NCBI RefSeq assembly: GCF_018598225.1
Contig: NZ_JAHESF010000030.1
Span: 1-64,000 of the forward strand
DNA from: Chryseosolibacter histidinae
GTDB lineage: Bacteria > Bacteroidota > Bacteroidia > Cytophagales > Cyclobacteriaceae
Reading direction: 5' to 3'
DNA: 64,000 nucleotides
Both the position numbers and the translations under genes were made by a program. Numbering within the stretch: the stretch's first letter is position 1; every line of letters begins with the position of its first letter. A model generated the notes under the pieces. The model was not told where the DNA came from. It did not search any database and saw only the letters and a list, made by a program, of their open reading frames with translations. Shown here piece by piece: positions 27,101 to 36,663 of the stretch.

Positions 27101-29689
27101 TTGAAAAAACTGCCCCTATATTTTTTTCTTGTGCTGGCTGCTGGTATAGCCGCTTCATGCTCGTCGGAAAGAAACACCTGGACCAGCAAAGCCTACCACA
27201 ACACAACGGCTCACTTCAACGGCTATTATTATGCCAACGAGGAGATCCGGAAAATCGAGGCGACCATACGAAAAAGTCAGGTGGATGACTATAACCGGAT
27301 CCTGAGGTTGTTTCCCACTTTCGATTCAACGCTGGCAAAAGGTTATGATAAGGAAGTTCAGGAGGCAGTGAAAATGGCGTCCCTGGCCATTCAGCGGCAC
27401 CCCAACAGCAAGTGGGTAGACGACGCTTACATCCTGGTAGGCAAAGCCCGCCTTTACAGCCTCGACTGGGGCAACGCTGTACAAACTTTCAAACACGTCA
27501 ATACCAAAAGCAAGAATAAGGATGCCAAACATCTTGCCATCGTCAACCTGATCCGCACGTACATCGAGCACAAGGAACTCAACAACGCACAGGCAGCCAT
27601 TGACTACCTGCAAAAGCAGGAGCTGAACCGGTCGAACAGGAAAAAATTCCACCTCGAAAAAGCATACTTCTATCAGCTGCAGAACGACTATGATAACATG
27701 GTGCGGAACCTGACCAGCGCCGACCCGTTGCTGAAAAAGAGCGACCGGCGGGGAAGGATCTACTTCATCATCGGCCAGGTATACCAGGAGCTGGGCTTCG
27801 AAGCAGAAGCCTATAACTATTATAAGAAATGTATCTCCACCAATCCTGAATACGAGGTTGATTTTTATGCACGCCTGTATATGGCCCAGGTTACGGAGAT
27901 CTCCCGGAGCCGCGACATCAACGCAGCGCGCAAGTCGTTCAGGAAGCTGCTGAAAGATTCCAAGAACAGGGAGTTCCATGACAAGATCTATTACGAGATG
28001 GGCATCTTCGAGCTGAAACAGAAGAACATCCCGGAGGCGATCGAAAACTTCAACCTGTCGGTAAGGCGTGGTAACAATAAAAGGATCGATGGTGAGGCGT
28101 ACCTCCGGCTGGGTGAGATCTACTATGACACGCTGCGCAACTACGAGCTCTCACAGGCTTATTATGACAGCGCCATCACATCGCTGCCAACGGACTACGA
28201 GGGCTACCAGGCTATTAAAACACGCTCGGAGATCCTCAACGAATTTGTCAAACACCTGAAGACCATCAAATGGCAGGACAGCCTGCTGGAGCTCTCTTCA
28301 CTCGACTCGGCAGGGTTGCGGGCCCGGATCGATACGGTGCTCACAGCGCGTAAGAAGGCTGAAGACAGGAAGGCCGCGAAGAAGAAAAAAAGCTCCAACC
28401 GTGTGGAGATCGCCTCCAATGATAACAACAACGTGTTCTCGAATGATAATGACAGCGGCGAGAACACGGCGTGGTATTTTGGCAACCCTTCTGCCATGGC
28501 CATCGGACAGAACGAGTTCGTGAGGATCTGGGGCAGCATCAGACTCGAAGATAACTGGCGACGATCGCAGCGAAGTACCGCGGGACGACAGACGGCTGAC
28601 ACTGCTACCGATAGCGCGGCCGTGGCTAAAGACACTGGTAATGCTACACCGGATGCCAAAGTTGACCCGGTGGATGTGGAGTACAACCGTCTCAACAAAG
28701 AGATCCCCCGAACACCCGAAGCGGTGAAAGATGCATTGGCGAAGATCGAAGAAGCTTACTTCAAGCTGGGCGACATCTATTACTTCAAGCTCCAGGAGAA
28801 TGAGAATGCCGCGGAGACCTATACCACCTTGCTGCGGCGTTTCCCGGAAACGGCCCACGAGCCCGAAGTGCTTTACACCTTGTACCTGATCTACAAAGAC
28901 AGTGATCCTGGCAAAGCCGAAACGTATGCCTCGCTGTTGAAAAGCAAACACCCGAACTCCACCTTTGCCAAGATCCTCATCAACCCGGCTTACCTGAAGG
29001 AATCGAGCCTGGCCGTTGAAAAACAGAAGGAGTTGTACAAGGTAGCCTATGAAGGTTTTCAGGCAAAAGATTACGCTGCCGCCCGCCAGACCATTTCTGA
29101 AGCGCGGGCCCTGGGAGAAACTTCGTTCACCGCTTCGCTCGACCTGCTTTCGGTGCTCATTACGGGCGAGAACGAGAACATCTCAAAATACCAGTATGAG
29201 CTCGATCAGTTCATCAAACAACACGAGGGCCACGAGCTGTCTGCCTATGCTCAAAAGCTACTGAATGCTTCGCGACAGTTTCAGCAGACAGAAGAGAAGC
29301 GCAAAGGCATCCAGTATATCCTTTCGCTGGATGAAACACATTATTTCGTGCTCGTATACAAACGCTCCGAGCGGATGGACGGCGTTGCCTCCGCGGCACT
29401 GGAAACTTTTAACAGGGAAAACTACCGGGACCTGAACCTGAAAACGAGCAACCTCGTGCTCAACGATGAATACACACTCACTTTTGTGGCGGACCTTCCC
29501 GGGAACAGTACGGCCGTAGCGTATTATAAGACATTCATCGAAAAGCTACCGTCCATAACCGCGCTGCGAAACCATAAATTCAATAATTTTGTCATAACCA
29601 AAGATAACTTCGACATCTTCTACAGAACCAAAGGTCTTGATGAGTACATCCACTTCTTCGAAAAAAACTACCCGGCGGAAAACCAATAA
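27101..29689 (+). CDS. sprE: SprE/PorW-like type IX secretion lipoprotein
   Basis: An outer-membrane-associated lipoprotein of 862 residues with many TPR-like helical repeats. The lipobox is AAGIAASCSSE, with acylated Cys20. After it comes the characteristic start NTWTSKAYHNTTAHFNGYYY, and repeats such as SLAIQRHPNSKWVDDAYILV run to about residue 640. SprE in Flavobacterium and PorW in Porphyromonas are needed for T9SS secretion; SprE is also needed for gliding. The start is TTG at 27101, since no ATG fits ahead of the signal peptide. It is far from gldKLMN, as in many genomes. It overlaps the PBP1A gene by 50 bases. Confidence 0.9.
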   Translation: MKKLPLYFFLVLAAGIAASCSSERNTWTSKAYHNTTAHFNGYYYANEEIRKIEATIRKSQVDDYNRILRLFPTFDSTLAKGYDKEVQEAVKMASLAIQRHPNSKWVDDAYILVGKARLYSLDWGNAVQTFKHVNTKSKNKDAKHLAIVNLIRTYIEHKELNNAQAAIDYLQKQELNRSNRKKFHLEKAYFYQLQNDYDNMVRNLTSADPLLKKSDRRGRIYFIIGQVYQELGFEAEAYNYYKKCISTNPEYEVDFYARLYMAQVTEISRSRDINAARKSFRKLLKDSKNREFHDKIYYEMGIFELKQKNIPEAIENFNLSVRRGNNKRIDGEAYLRLGEIYYDTLRNYELSQAYYDSAITSLPTDYEGYQAIKTRSEILNEFVKHLKTIKWQDSLLELSSLDSAGLRARIDTVLTARKKAEDRKAAKKKKSSNRVEIASNDNNNVFSNDNDSGENTAWYFGNPSAMAIGQNEFVRIWGSIRLEDNWRRSQRSTAGRQTADTATDSAAVAKDTGNATPDAKVDPVDVEYNRLNKEIPRTPEAVKDALAKIEEAYFKLGDIYYFKLQENENAAETYTTLLRRFPETAHEPEVLYTLYLIYKDSDPGKAETYASLLKSKHPNSTFAKILINPAYLKESSLAVEKQKELYKVAYEGFQAKDYAAARQTISEARALGETSFTASLDLLSVLITGENENISKYQYELDQFIKQHEGHELSAYAQKLLNASRQFQQTEEKRKGIQYILSLDETHYFVLVYKRSERMDGVASAALETFNRENYRDLNLKTSNLVLNDEYTLTFVADLPGNSTAVAYYKTFIEKLPSITALRNHKFNNFVITKDNFDIFYRTKGLDEYIHFFEKNYPAENQ

Positions 29690-31985
29690 CATTCTCTTGC
29701 TTCAGAAGCCGTGGTTCAAAAAAGTAATAAAAGCCGTCTGGATCCTTTTCTTGTGTGTGGTCATCGGCGTGCCGCTATATGTGTATACGGTCAAGGCTGA
29801 CCTGTTCGGGTTATTTGGAGGCATGCCAAGCCTCAAATCGATCGAAAATCCGCAAAACGACCTTTCTTCTGAGCTCATTTCTGCCGATGGTGTATCACTT
29901 GGAAGGTACTTCAGGTATAACAGGAGCCAGGTGGCGTACGAACAGCTTTCGCCCGATCTGGTAAACACCCTGCTGCTGTCAGAAGATCACCGTTTTTACG
30001 ATCACTCCGGCATGGACTTCTGGGCTTACCCACGCGTGCTGTGGGGCCTGCTGACATTCAATAACCGTGGCGGCGGAAGCACCATCACGCAGCAGCTCGC
30101 CAAGAACCTTTTCAGAACAAGGGGCGATGAACTCGATGGCACACTCACCCGTGTTGGCGGTCCGCTGAAGATCCTGGTCAGCAAAACCAAGGAGTGGATC
30201 ATCTCCGTACAGCTCGAAGAGAATTATACGAAGGAAGAGATCATCACCATGTACCTGAACACGGCCGAGTTCAGCAGCAACGCCTATGGCATCAAGGTGG
30301 CCGCCGAAACGTATTTTCAAAAACAGCCAGACAGCCTTAACGTGCTGGAGTCAGCGGTGCTCGTGGGCATGCTGCAGAACCCTTCATTTTACAATCCTCA
30401 GCGCAACCCGAACAACGCATTGCGTAAACGCAATGAAGTATTGTACAAGCTTTACGCCCGCAACTACATCAAGTCACAAGCAGAACACGACTCACTGAAG
30501 AACATACCCATCCAGTTGAAGTTCTCCGTTCAAAATCAAAACCAGGGCCTGGCCACTTACTTCAGGAGTGTGTTAACCTCCTTTCTCATGAAGTGGTGCA
30601 AAGACCATAACTACGATCTGTGGGAGTCGGGCTTGAAGATCTACACCACCATTGACAGCCGCATGCAGCAGTTTGCGGAAGAAGCCATGGCCGAACACAT
30701 GTCCAAGCTGCAGAAGGAATTCGAAACCCAGTGGAAGCTGAAGAACAGCAATCCCTGGACCGATTCGGATACCAAAGCGGAGATCAAAAATTTCCTTCAG
30801 CGGAAGATCAAAAAAACAGAGACCTACAAAAATCTTGTAGCGCGTTATGGCGAAAATTCCGACTCAGTGAACATTATGCTGAACGTGAAGAAGCCCATGA
30901 CGGTATTTTCGTGGAAGGGCGAGCGCGATACGCTGTTCAGCTCCATGGACTCGCTTCGTTATTACAACTGGTTCCTGCAGGCTGGCATGATGTCTATGGA
31001 TCCGGAAACCGGCGCCATCAAGGCCTGGGTAGGTGGTATCAACCACAAATATTTCAAGTACGATCACGTGAAGCAGGGAACGCGGCAACCGGGCTCTACG
31101 TTCAAACCTTTTGTTTACGGGAAGGCGATCGAAGACGGGTACTCGCCCTGCTTCGAGCTGCTCGATATCTCTCCTACCATCAAAGTACCGGGCGGCGTGT
31201 GGAATCCGCCGAACTCAGACGGAACTTACGGTTCGGGCGAAAAGATGAACCTGCGTGTAGCCATGGCGCGGTCGCTGAACTCGGTCACGGCACAATTGAT
31301 CGCCAAGGTTGGGCCTGCCAACGTTGCGAAATTTGCAAACCAACTCGGCATTTCCAGTCCGTTGGATCCGGTAATGTCGCTGGCCCTGGGAACAAGCGAT
31401 GTGTCTTTGTATGAGATGGTATCGGCTTATTGCAGCTTTGTGAACCTCGGCATGCATATCGAGCCTTACTACGTCACGCGCATCGAAGACAAGAACGGCA
31501 ACGTGATCGAAAGTTTTGTACCCAAAACAGGACAGGCAACCGATGAACGAACCGCTTACAAAATGATCTATATGCTGCAAGGTGGTGTTGAAGAAGAAGG
31601 AGGAAGCTCGCGGGGCATAAGCTATTCGCTGAAGGTTGATAATGAGATCGGGGGCAAGACGGGCACAACGAACGATGCTTCTGACGGCTGGTACATGGGC
31701 ATCACCCATAACCTGGTTACCGGGGCCTGGGTAGGCGGCGACGAACGCACCATCCACTTTCCGAACTGGACGTTCGGGCAGGGCAGCAAAACTGCGCGCC
31801 CCATCTGGGACAAGTATATGGTGAAGGTCTACGAGCATCCGGAAGTGGGCTACGGCAAAGGACTGTTCAAAAGGCCGGCGTCAGGTCTTGATATCGTGCT
31901 CGACTGCAACCGCCACAATGCTTCGGATTCGACCAGCGTAGTTCCCGTAGAGAAAGAAATATCCCTGGACGATATCAACAATTAA
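29640..31985 (+). CDS. Bifunctional penicillin-binding protein 1A family
   Basis: A class A PBP of 781 residues that polymerises and cross-links peptidoglycan. A basic cytoplasmic N-terminus and one membrane helix (VWILFLCVVIGVPLYVYTV) precede the GT51 glycosyltransferase (LLSEDHRFYDHSGMD, GGGSTITQQLAKNLF) and the transpeptidase, with SxxK in PGSTFKPFVYG, SxN in ARSLNSVTAQ and KTG in GGKTGTTNDASDGW. All catalytic motifs are present. The ATG at 29640 lies within sprE; a TTG at 29697, after the sprE stop, is the alternative but would cut the basic leader. The TAA stop is the start of array A3. Confidence 0.95.
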   Translation: MSTSTSSKKTTRRKTNNILLLQKPWFKKVIKAVWILFLCVVIGVPLYVYTVKADLFGLFGGMPSLKSIENPQNDLSSELISADGVSLGRYFRYNRSQVAYEQLSPDLVNTLLLSEDHRFYDHSGMDFWAYPRVLWGLLTFNNRGGGSTITQQLAKNLFRTRGDELDGTLTRVGGPLKILVSKTKEWIISVQLEENYTKEEIITMYLNTAEFSSNAYGIKVAAETYFQKQPDSLNVLESAVLVGMLQNPSFYNPQRNPNNALRKRNEVLYKLYARNYIKSQAEHDSLKNIPIQLKFSVQNQNQGLATYFRSVLTSFLMKWCKDHNYDLWESGLKIYTTIDSRMQQFAEEAMAEHMSKLQKEFETQWKLKNSNPWTDSDTKAEIKNFLQRKIKKTETYKNLVARYGENSDSVNIMLNVKKPMTVFSWKGERDTLFSSMDSLRYYNWFLQAGMMSMDPETGAIKAWVGGINHKYFKYDHVKQGTRQPGSTFKPFVYGKAIEDGYSPCFELLDISPTIKVPGGVWNPPNSDGTYGSGEKMNLRVAMARSLNSVTAQLIAKVGPANVAKFANQLGISSPLDPVMSLALGTSDVSLYEMVSAYCSFVNLGMHIEPYYVTRIEDKNGNVIESFVPKTGQATDERTAYKMIYMLQGGVEEEGGSSRGISYSLKVDNEIGGKTGTTNDASDGWYMGITHNLVTGAWVGGDERTIHFPNWTFGQGSKTARPIWDKYMVKVYEHPEVGYGKGLFKRPASGLDIVLDCNRHNASDSTSVVPVEKEISLDDINN

Positions 31986-32204
31986 TCGGTAAGTGGTGAT
32001 CGGGTGATCAGTAACCGGTGTTTAAACCACAAGCACAATAAGTGTCCCGCAGATCACGCTGATTTTCGCAAATCCATATGAGGACTATTTCTGCGTAGAT
32101 CTGCGCATTCTGCTGGAAATGTATTTTTCTCTGAAAATGTAAAATATTTGTAAGGTTTTCGGGATTTAGAAGGGTTAAACCCCCAGACCGATTACCAATT
32201 ACTA
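31983..32204. repeat. Heptamer array A3 with nested CGCAGAT array C2
   Basis: The outer left arm (31983-32018) has TAATCGG, TAAGTGG, TGATCGGG, TGATCAG, TAACCGG; its first three bases are the PBP1A stop. The outer right arm (32187-32204) has the inverse units CCGATTA and CAATTA, ending just before the uvrC start. Between them lies another inverted repeat: CCCGCAGATCACGCTGA and onward (32046-32070) against CTGCGTAGATCTGCG (32091-32105). One family appears inside the other. No gene is present in this 227-base gap. Confidence 0.78.
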
Positions 32205-32212
32205 AAAAAACT

Positions 32213-34039
32213 ATGGCCGAGATCAAGGAGGCTATTCAACGGTTACCAGAGTCACCTGGCGTATACAGGTTTTACAACGCAGACAGTGAGCTGATCTATG
32301 TTGGCAAGGCGAAGAACATCAAAAAAAGGGTCACCAGTTATTTCAGCAAAAGTCACGGTCTTAACCGCAAAACGTTGCGCCTGGCATCTGAGATCAGGTC
32401 GATAGAATATACCGTTGCCTTCAGCGAGTTCGATGCGCTGCTGCTGGAAAACAATTTCATCAAGCAGAACCAGCCGCGGTACAACATCCTGCTGAAGGAT
32501 GACAAGACCTTTCCCTATATCTGTATTCTCAAAGAAAGATTTCCGAGGATCATCTATACCCGGAAATACATTCCTGAACAGGGCGAATATTTTGGACCTT
32601 ACTCCAGCGTGGTGGCCATGAAGAACGTGCTTGACCTTGTGCGCAAGCTCTACTCCATCCGCACCTGCAGCCTGCTGTTGTCTGAGCAAAATATCGCGCA
32701 AGGCAAATTCAAGGTCTGCCTGGAATACCACATCGGCAACTGCAAGGCTCCCTGCGCAGGACTTCAGCAGGAAGAGCAATACCAGGAAGAGATCGAGCAG
32801 GCACGCAACATCCTGAAGGGTAACATCAGCATTGTGTATCAGTACTTCAAGAACCAGATGCAGCAAGCCGCTATCAACCTTGAATACGAAAAAGCTCAAA
32901 AGTTCAAGGAAAAGCTGAGCACGCTCGAAAGGTTCCAAACGAAGTCGCTCGTGGTGAACCGCGACCTCACCGATATCGATGTGCTCACCATCACCAGCAT
33001 TCCTGACTACGCTTATATCAACTATCTGCAGATCAAGGAAGGCGCGATCATTTACTCCAAAACCGTTGAGGTAAAGAAGAAGGCTGACGAAACGGATGAA
33101 GACCTGCTGAGCTTTGCAGCGCAGGAGCTTCGGGCAGGGAACAACCTGACCATTCTCAGCAACGTACCCATTACGCTGCTGGACGAAGACACGGAGAATA
33201 TCATCCCGAAGATCGGCGACAAGAAAAAGCTCATCAGCTTGTCGATCAAGAACGGCCTCGAGCTGAAGAAAGACAAGGAGATCCTGCGCGAAGGAAAAAA
33301 ATCGAAACAGCTTGAAGTGTTGTCGATCCTTCAAAAAGATCTCCAGCTCACGTCACTTCCGCTGGTGATCGAGTGTTTCGATAACTCGAACTTCCAGGGT
33401 ACCACACCGGTGGCCTCGATGGTGCGGTTTGCCAATGGAAAGCCCGACAAAAAAGGCTATCGTCATTTCAATATCAAAACCGTTGTGGGGGCCAATGACT
33501 TTGCGTCGATGCAGGAGATCGTGGGGCGCCGGTATAAACGGATCATGGAAGAAGCAGGCCCACTGCCAGACCTCATCCTGGTTGATGGTGGCAAGGGGCA
33601 GCTGAGCAGCGCCTGTGATGCCTTAAAAGAGCTGGGCCTGTATGGAAAGATCCCCATCGTTGGCATTGCCAAAAAGCTCGAGGAGATCTATTATCCGGAA
33701 GATCCCATCCCCCTTCATATCAACAAAAAATCACCGGGCCTGTTGCTGTTGCAGCATGTGAGGGACGAAGCGCACCGGTTTGCCATTACGTTCCACAGGC
33801 AAAAGCGGAGCAAGGCGCAGATCAAAACCGAGATCGAAGAGCTGAAGGGTATCGGCAGGCAAACCGCGGATAAGCTTCTGAGACACTTCAAATCGGTGAA
33901 GAAGATCCGTGAAGCTTCGCTGGAAGAGCTCACCACGCTTGTGGGCCGCAAGAAAGCGGAGCTTGTCAAGGGCAAGACAATAGAAGCCACTCCACAAGTA
34001 GAAACCACCCCACAAGAAACGCCTGAGGGGCCGAAATAA
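32213..34039 (+). CDS. uvrC: Excinuclease ABC subunit C
   Basis: The nuclease of nucleotide excision repair, making both incisions around a UvrAB-marked lesion. In 608 residues it has the GIY-YIG domain (LPESPGVYRFYNADSELIYV, GKAKNIKKRVTSYF), a cysteine cluster (CLEYHIGNCKAPCAG), the UVR motif binding UvrB (INLEYEKAQKFKEKL), the RNase H-like UvrC domain (IECFDNSNFQGT, LILVDGGKGQLSSA, with catalytic Asp residues) and a helix-hairpin-helix tail. Length and motifs are normal. It ends in a strong bidirectional terminator shared with gldN. Confidence 0.97.
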   Translation: MAEIKEAIQRLPESPGVYRFYNADSELIYVGKAKNIKKRVTSYFSKSHGLNRKTLRLASEIRSIEYTVAFSEFDALLLENNFIKQNQPRYNILLKDDKTFPYICILKERFPRIIYTRKYIPEQGEYFGPYSSVVAMKNVLDLVRKLYSIRTCSLLLSEQNIAQGKFKVCLEYHIGNCKAPCAGLQQEEQYQEEIEQARNILKGNISIVYQYFKNQMQQAAINLEYEKAQKFKEKLSTLERFQTKSLVVNRDLTDIDVLTITSIPDYAYINYLQIKEGAIIYSKTVEVKKKADETDEDLLSFAAQELRAGNNLTILSNVPITLLDEDTENIIPKIGDKKKLISLSIKNGLELKKDKEILREGKKSKQLEVLSILQKDLQLTSLPLVIECFDNSNFQGTTPVASMVRFANGKPDKKGYRHFNIKTVVGANDFASMQEIVGRRYKRIMEEAGPLPDLILVDGGKGQLSSACDALKELGLYGKIPIVGIAKKLEEIYYPEDPIPLHINKKSPGLLLLQHVRDEAHRFAITFHRQKRSKAQIKTEIEELKGIGRQTADKLLRHFKSVKKIREASLEELTTLVGRKKAELVKGKTIEATPQVETTPQETPEGPK

Positions 34040-34069
34040 AAAAAGCCAGGAATTGCTCCTGGCTTTTTT
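34038..34069. terminator. Bidirectional terminator between uvrC and gldN
   Basis: A run of A, then AGCCAGGA, a short loop, TCCTGGCT and a run of T. It is symmetrical, so it can stop transcripts from uvrC (plus) and from the gld operon (minus). The stem directly follows the uvrC stop codon. Confidence 0.9.
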
Positions 34070-34090
34070 ATGAATATTGGTTCTCTCAGC

Positions 34091-35035
34091 TTAGAATTCC
34101 CAGAGGTTGTGCTCTTTTTCCATGAGCTCGATCTCCATCCACTCTGTTGCCCACACAGCTTCCCTGTAAGGTCTGCCGTTGGCAATGTAAGTCTCAAGGA
34201 TGGTCTCGTTGTCAGGGTTCTGCACTTTGTTGATAGCGCCCCAGAAGAGTCTCAACAGGATGGCATCAGCGAAGTTCTTGTTCTGTGCTGTGTTGTGCCT
34301 GTTAAACCATATTGCCTTCTTAGGGTGTGCTCTGAAGATCTTCTCAACGTCTTTGTACTTAACCCAGGCCAGTGACTGGTTGAAGCCTGTTTGGGTCTTC
34401 GAGCCAGGGATTGAAAGCTCCAGGGCCTGAACGTCATAGTACAATCTTGACCTTCTTCTGTCGAAGATCACGTCTTCCATCAGCTGAAGGTTGCTTACAT
34501 CGCTGGGCACGTAGTTTACGGCTTTACCTTCTGATGTAGGAGTCCAGTTGTCGGTAGAAGTTTCGGGATTCGCACCGCGGTTGTCTTGCAACGAGCGGTA
34601 GTTCTTTCCGTTGTAGGTAACGATATCGTCAGTATAGAAATCCTTGGCAGGATCCCACTGAGCATAATCCGTTGAACCTTGCTGCTGCAACCGCTTCATG
34701 AAATCTTCCTTGCTCATCTTCGTCGTCAGGGAATCGCTGGCATAAATATCCACCAGTTCACCTGAAGTGATTGCATCCATGATAATCTTCGAGATCTCCC
34801 CGTTCTTGGCGAAGAAACCCTTGTTCTGCTTTTCCAGCAGATCGATGGTTCTCCACACCCTTACCTTGTAGTGTTGTTCGTACAGGGCGATAGGGTTGAT
34901 CGAGTTAGGGTTATACTGCTCCTCCAGTTCTTCTTTGAATGCCTGGTTCACTTCGTTTGTTTCAACCTCAGCCTGTGCGAAGGCGTAGGCGGAAGCAACC
35001 GAAAAAAGACCTGCAAAGATTAATTTCCTTTTCAT
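34091..35035 (-). CDS. gldN: Type IX secretion/gliding protein GldN
   Basis: A periplasmic partner of GldK in the T9SS outer-membrane-associated ring, 314 residues. The signal peptide is KLIFAGLFSVASAYAFAQ. The GldN/PorN core includes LYEQHYKVRVWRTIDLLEKQ, FDRRRSRLYYDVQALELSIP and HPKKAIWFNRHNTAQNKNFA, conserved across the family. It is the last gene of porP-gldK-L-M-N, starting five bases after gldM, and is followed by a bidirectional terminator. Confidence 0.95.
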   Translation of the reverse strand: MKRKLIFAGLFSVASAYAFAQAEVETNEVNQAFKEELEEQYNPNSINPIALYEQHYKVRVWRTIDLLEKQNKGFFAKNGEISKIIMDAITSGELVDIYASDSLTTKMSKEDFMKRLQQQGSTDYAQWDPAKDFYTDDIVTYNGKNYRSLQDNRGANPETSTDNWTPTSEGKAVNYVPSDVSNLQLMEDVIFDRRRSRLYYDVQALELSIPGSKTQTGFNQSLAWVKYKDVEKIFRAHPKKAIWFNRHNTAQNKNFADAILLRLFWGAINKVQNPDNETILETYIANGRPYREAVWATEWMEIELMEKEHNLWEF

Positions 35036-35040
35036 ATACC

Positions 35041-36627
35041 TTAGTTAACCGGGATAACAACTACACTATTAGAGCTCTTGATCGCTACTTTTTCTTCTTT
35101 GTCTGTGTACGTTTTCCTCACTGCCTCCCTGATGGAGAATACGATCCTGTCGCCAGATTTTGCTGAATTGCTCCAGGCGCCGAGGTCAGGGCTGCTGTTA
35201 GTAGCACGCATCTGAGCCTTTGCAACGGGTCCGGCACCCATGATCACTTCCATATCCTTGATGCTATAGCGTGCATCTTTGGGAACTTCTTCCTTGAAGT
35301 TCTCATCAGGTTCAATAACGATCCTGAGGCTGCGTACCTGGTTGGGTTTAATACCCTGGCGCAGGTCAACAGGTGTGTTGCCGATGTAAGCCACAAAGCG
35401 GGGCTCAGGGATCAGTTTCACGTCGAAGTTCTGAACGCCGATCGGTGTACCACCGTTGCTAACGTTCACAGCGATCTTACGTGCACTGGGGATGATGGTA
35501 ACTTTTCCGGGCTTGTCGCCTTTTCTGATCTCCGCAGCGGAAGAAGAGAATGAAGGGTTATAGCTTGTTCCCAGCGCAGGCACCTCGATAGTAACGTTGT
35601 TACCGCAGTTTAAGTATAGCGTGGGAGCATTACCGGTTGTTACCTTGATAGTAGGCTGAGCAACCAGGTATTCAACGGTTCTCTCCAGTGTTTGCTCAGG
35701 CAGTTTGATCTCTGCTTTAAAGCTCTTGGTTGCAAAACCGTCTTTGTTATAAGCACCACCAGAAGCGGTGAATTTGATCTTACCCATCTTGATACCGTTC
35801 TCTTCGAAGAGCTGAAGCTTCGATCCGTTCATGAACATTTCAGGTTGGAACGAAGTAGATGACGCAGAGATGAACAGGTCAGCTTCGTAGGTAGCACCTG
35901 CGGCCACGATCGATTCTTTGCTGCGGATCATAGGTACCATCCTATCGAACTTCACATCACCGGCACCGGCGATCTCCTTCAGTCTTTCAAGCGCCTTTGT
36001 TTCGTAGTCCAGCACTTCTGTCTGCATTTGTGTTACAGAAGCAAGGGCAGCGATCACAGGCGTGTTCTCGAATGTAAAGGTCAGGAAGTCCTTGTTAGCG
36101 TGGTCTTCATCTTTAGCGAAAACTTCTATTTCCTTCGGAGGTTTTGCCAGGTTGGGCAATGCTTTCGCATCAAGTCCTGACAGCTCTCTCAATTTCGTCA
36201 CATAGTCATTCAACAATTTTTCAAATGCCTTGCCTTCAGGCTGAGACATCATCATGGTAGCAACCTTCGAGCTGTGGTCATTGATCAGCTTCTCATCGAT
36301 CTCCGTGGTTCCGGAGAGGCTTTTCATTGTTGCTTTGAGCTTTTCAATGCTTTCGATGGTTGTCTTCGTCAGGTCCCTTACCTGTCTTGAGTTCTCAAGG
36401 GCCTTTACGATCTTCGGATCAGGGCTTTTACCCTTCTCTTCGATCAAGGCGCTCAAGATCTTCTGGTTCTTTGAAGTAGCTGTCTGCGAAAGTTCCTCAA
36501 GGGTTTCATATATGATCGCAAACTTCTCCAAAACCGCATTACTTACTTGCAAGGCCAGAAGCGCGGTGAGTACGAGGTACATCATACCGATCATCTTCTG
36601 CCTGGGTGTTTCCTTACCGCCTGCCAT
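35041..36627 (-). CDS. gldM: Type IX secretion/gliding motor protein GldM
   Basis: A stator-rotor component of the T9SS motor, 528 residues. A single N-terminal transmembrane helix (KMIGMMYLVLTALLALQVSN) is embedded with GldL, and a long periplasmic part with four beta-sandwich domains spans to the GldK/N ring. The N-terminal GGKETPRQKMIGMMY motif is typical of the family. GldLM uses the proton-motive force to drive secretion and gliding. It lies between gldL and gldN in the operon. Confidence 0.96.
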   Translation of the reverse strand: MAGGKETPRQKMIGMMYLVLTALLALQVSNAVLEKFAIIYETLEELSQTATSKNQKILSALIEEKGKSPDPKIVKALENSRQVRDLTKTTIESIEKLKATMKSLSGTTEIDEKLINDHSSKVATMMMSQPEGKAFEKLLNDYVTKLRELSGLDAKALPNLAKPPKEIEVFAKDEDHANKDFLTFTFENTPVIAALASVTQMQTEVLDYETKALERLKEIAGAGDVKFDRMVPMIRSKESIVAAGATYEADLFISASSTSFQPEMFMNGSKLQLFEENGIKMGKIKFTASGGAYNKDGFATKSFKAEIKLPEQTLERTVEYLVAQPTIKVTTGNAPTLYLNCGNNVTIEVPALGTSYNPSFSSSAAEIRKGDKPGKVTIIPSARKIAVNVSNGGTPIGVQNFDVKLIPEPRFVAYIGNTPVDLRQGIKPNQVRSLRIVIEPDENFKEEVPKDARYSIKDMEVIMGAGPVAKAQMRATNSSPDLGAWSNSAKSGDRIVFSIREAVRKTYTDKEEKVAIKSSNSVVVIPVN

Positions 36628-36663
36628 ATTCGTTTAGAATTTGAATATTTCGTTTAAGAAAAA

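Noticed and set aside
32252-33334. 360-codon open frame antisense to uvrC
   Set aside because: It lies fully inside uvrC on the other strand, shows no family motif, and its Leu/Val-rich composition is what the reverse complement of a GC-biased coding frame gives.
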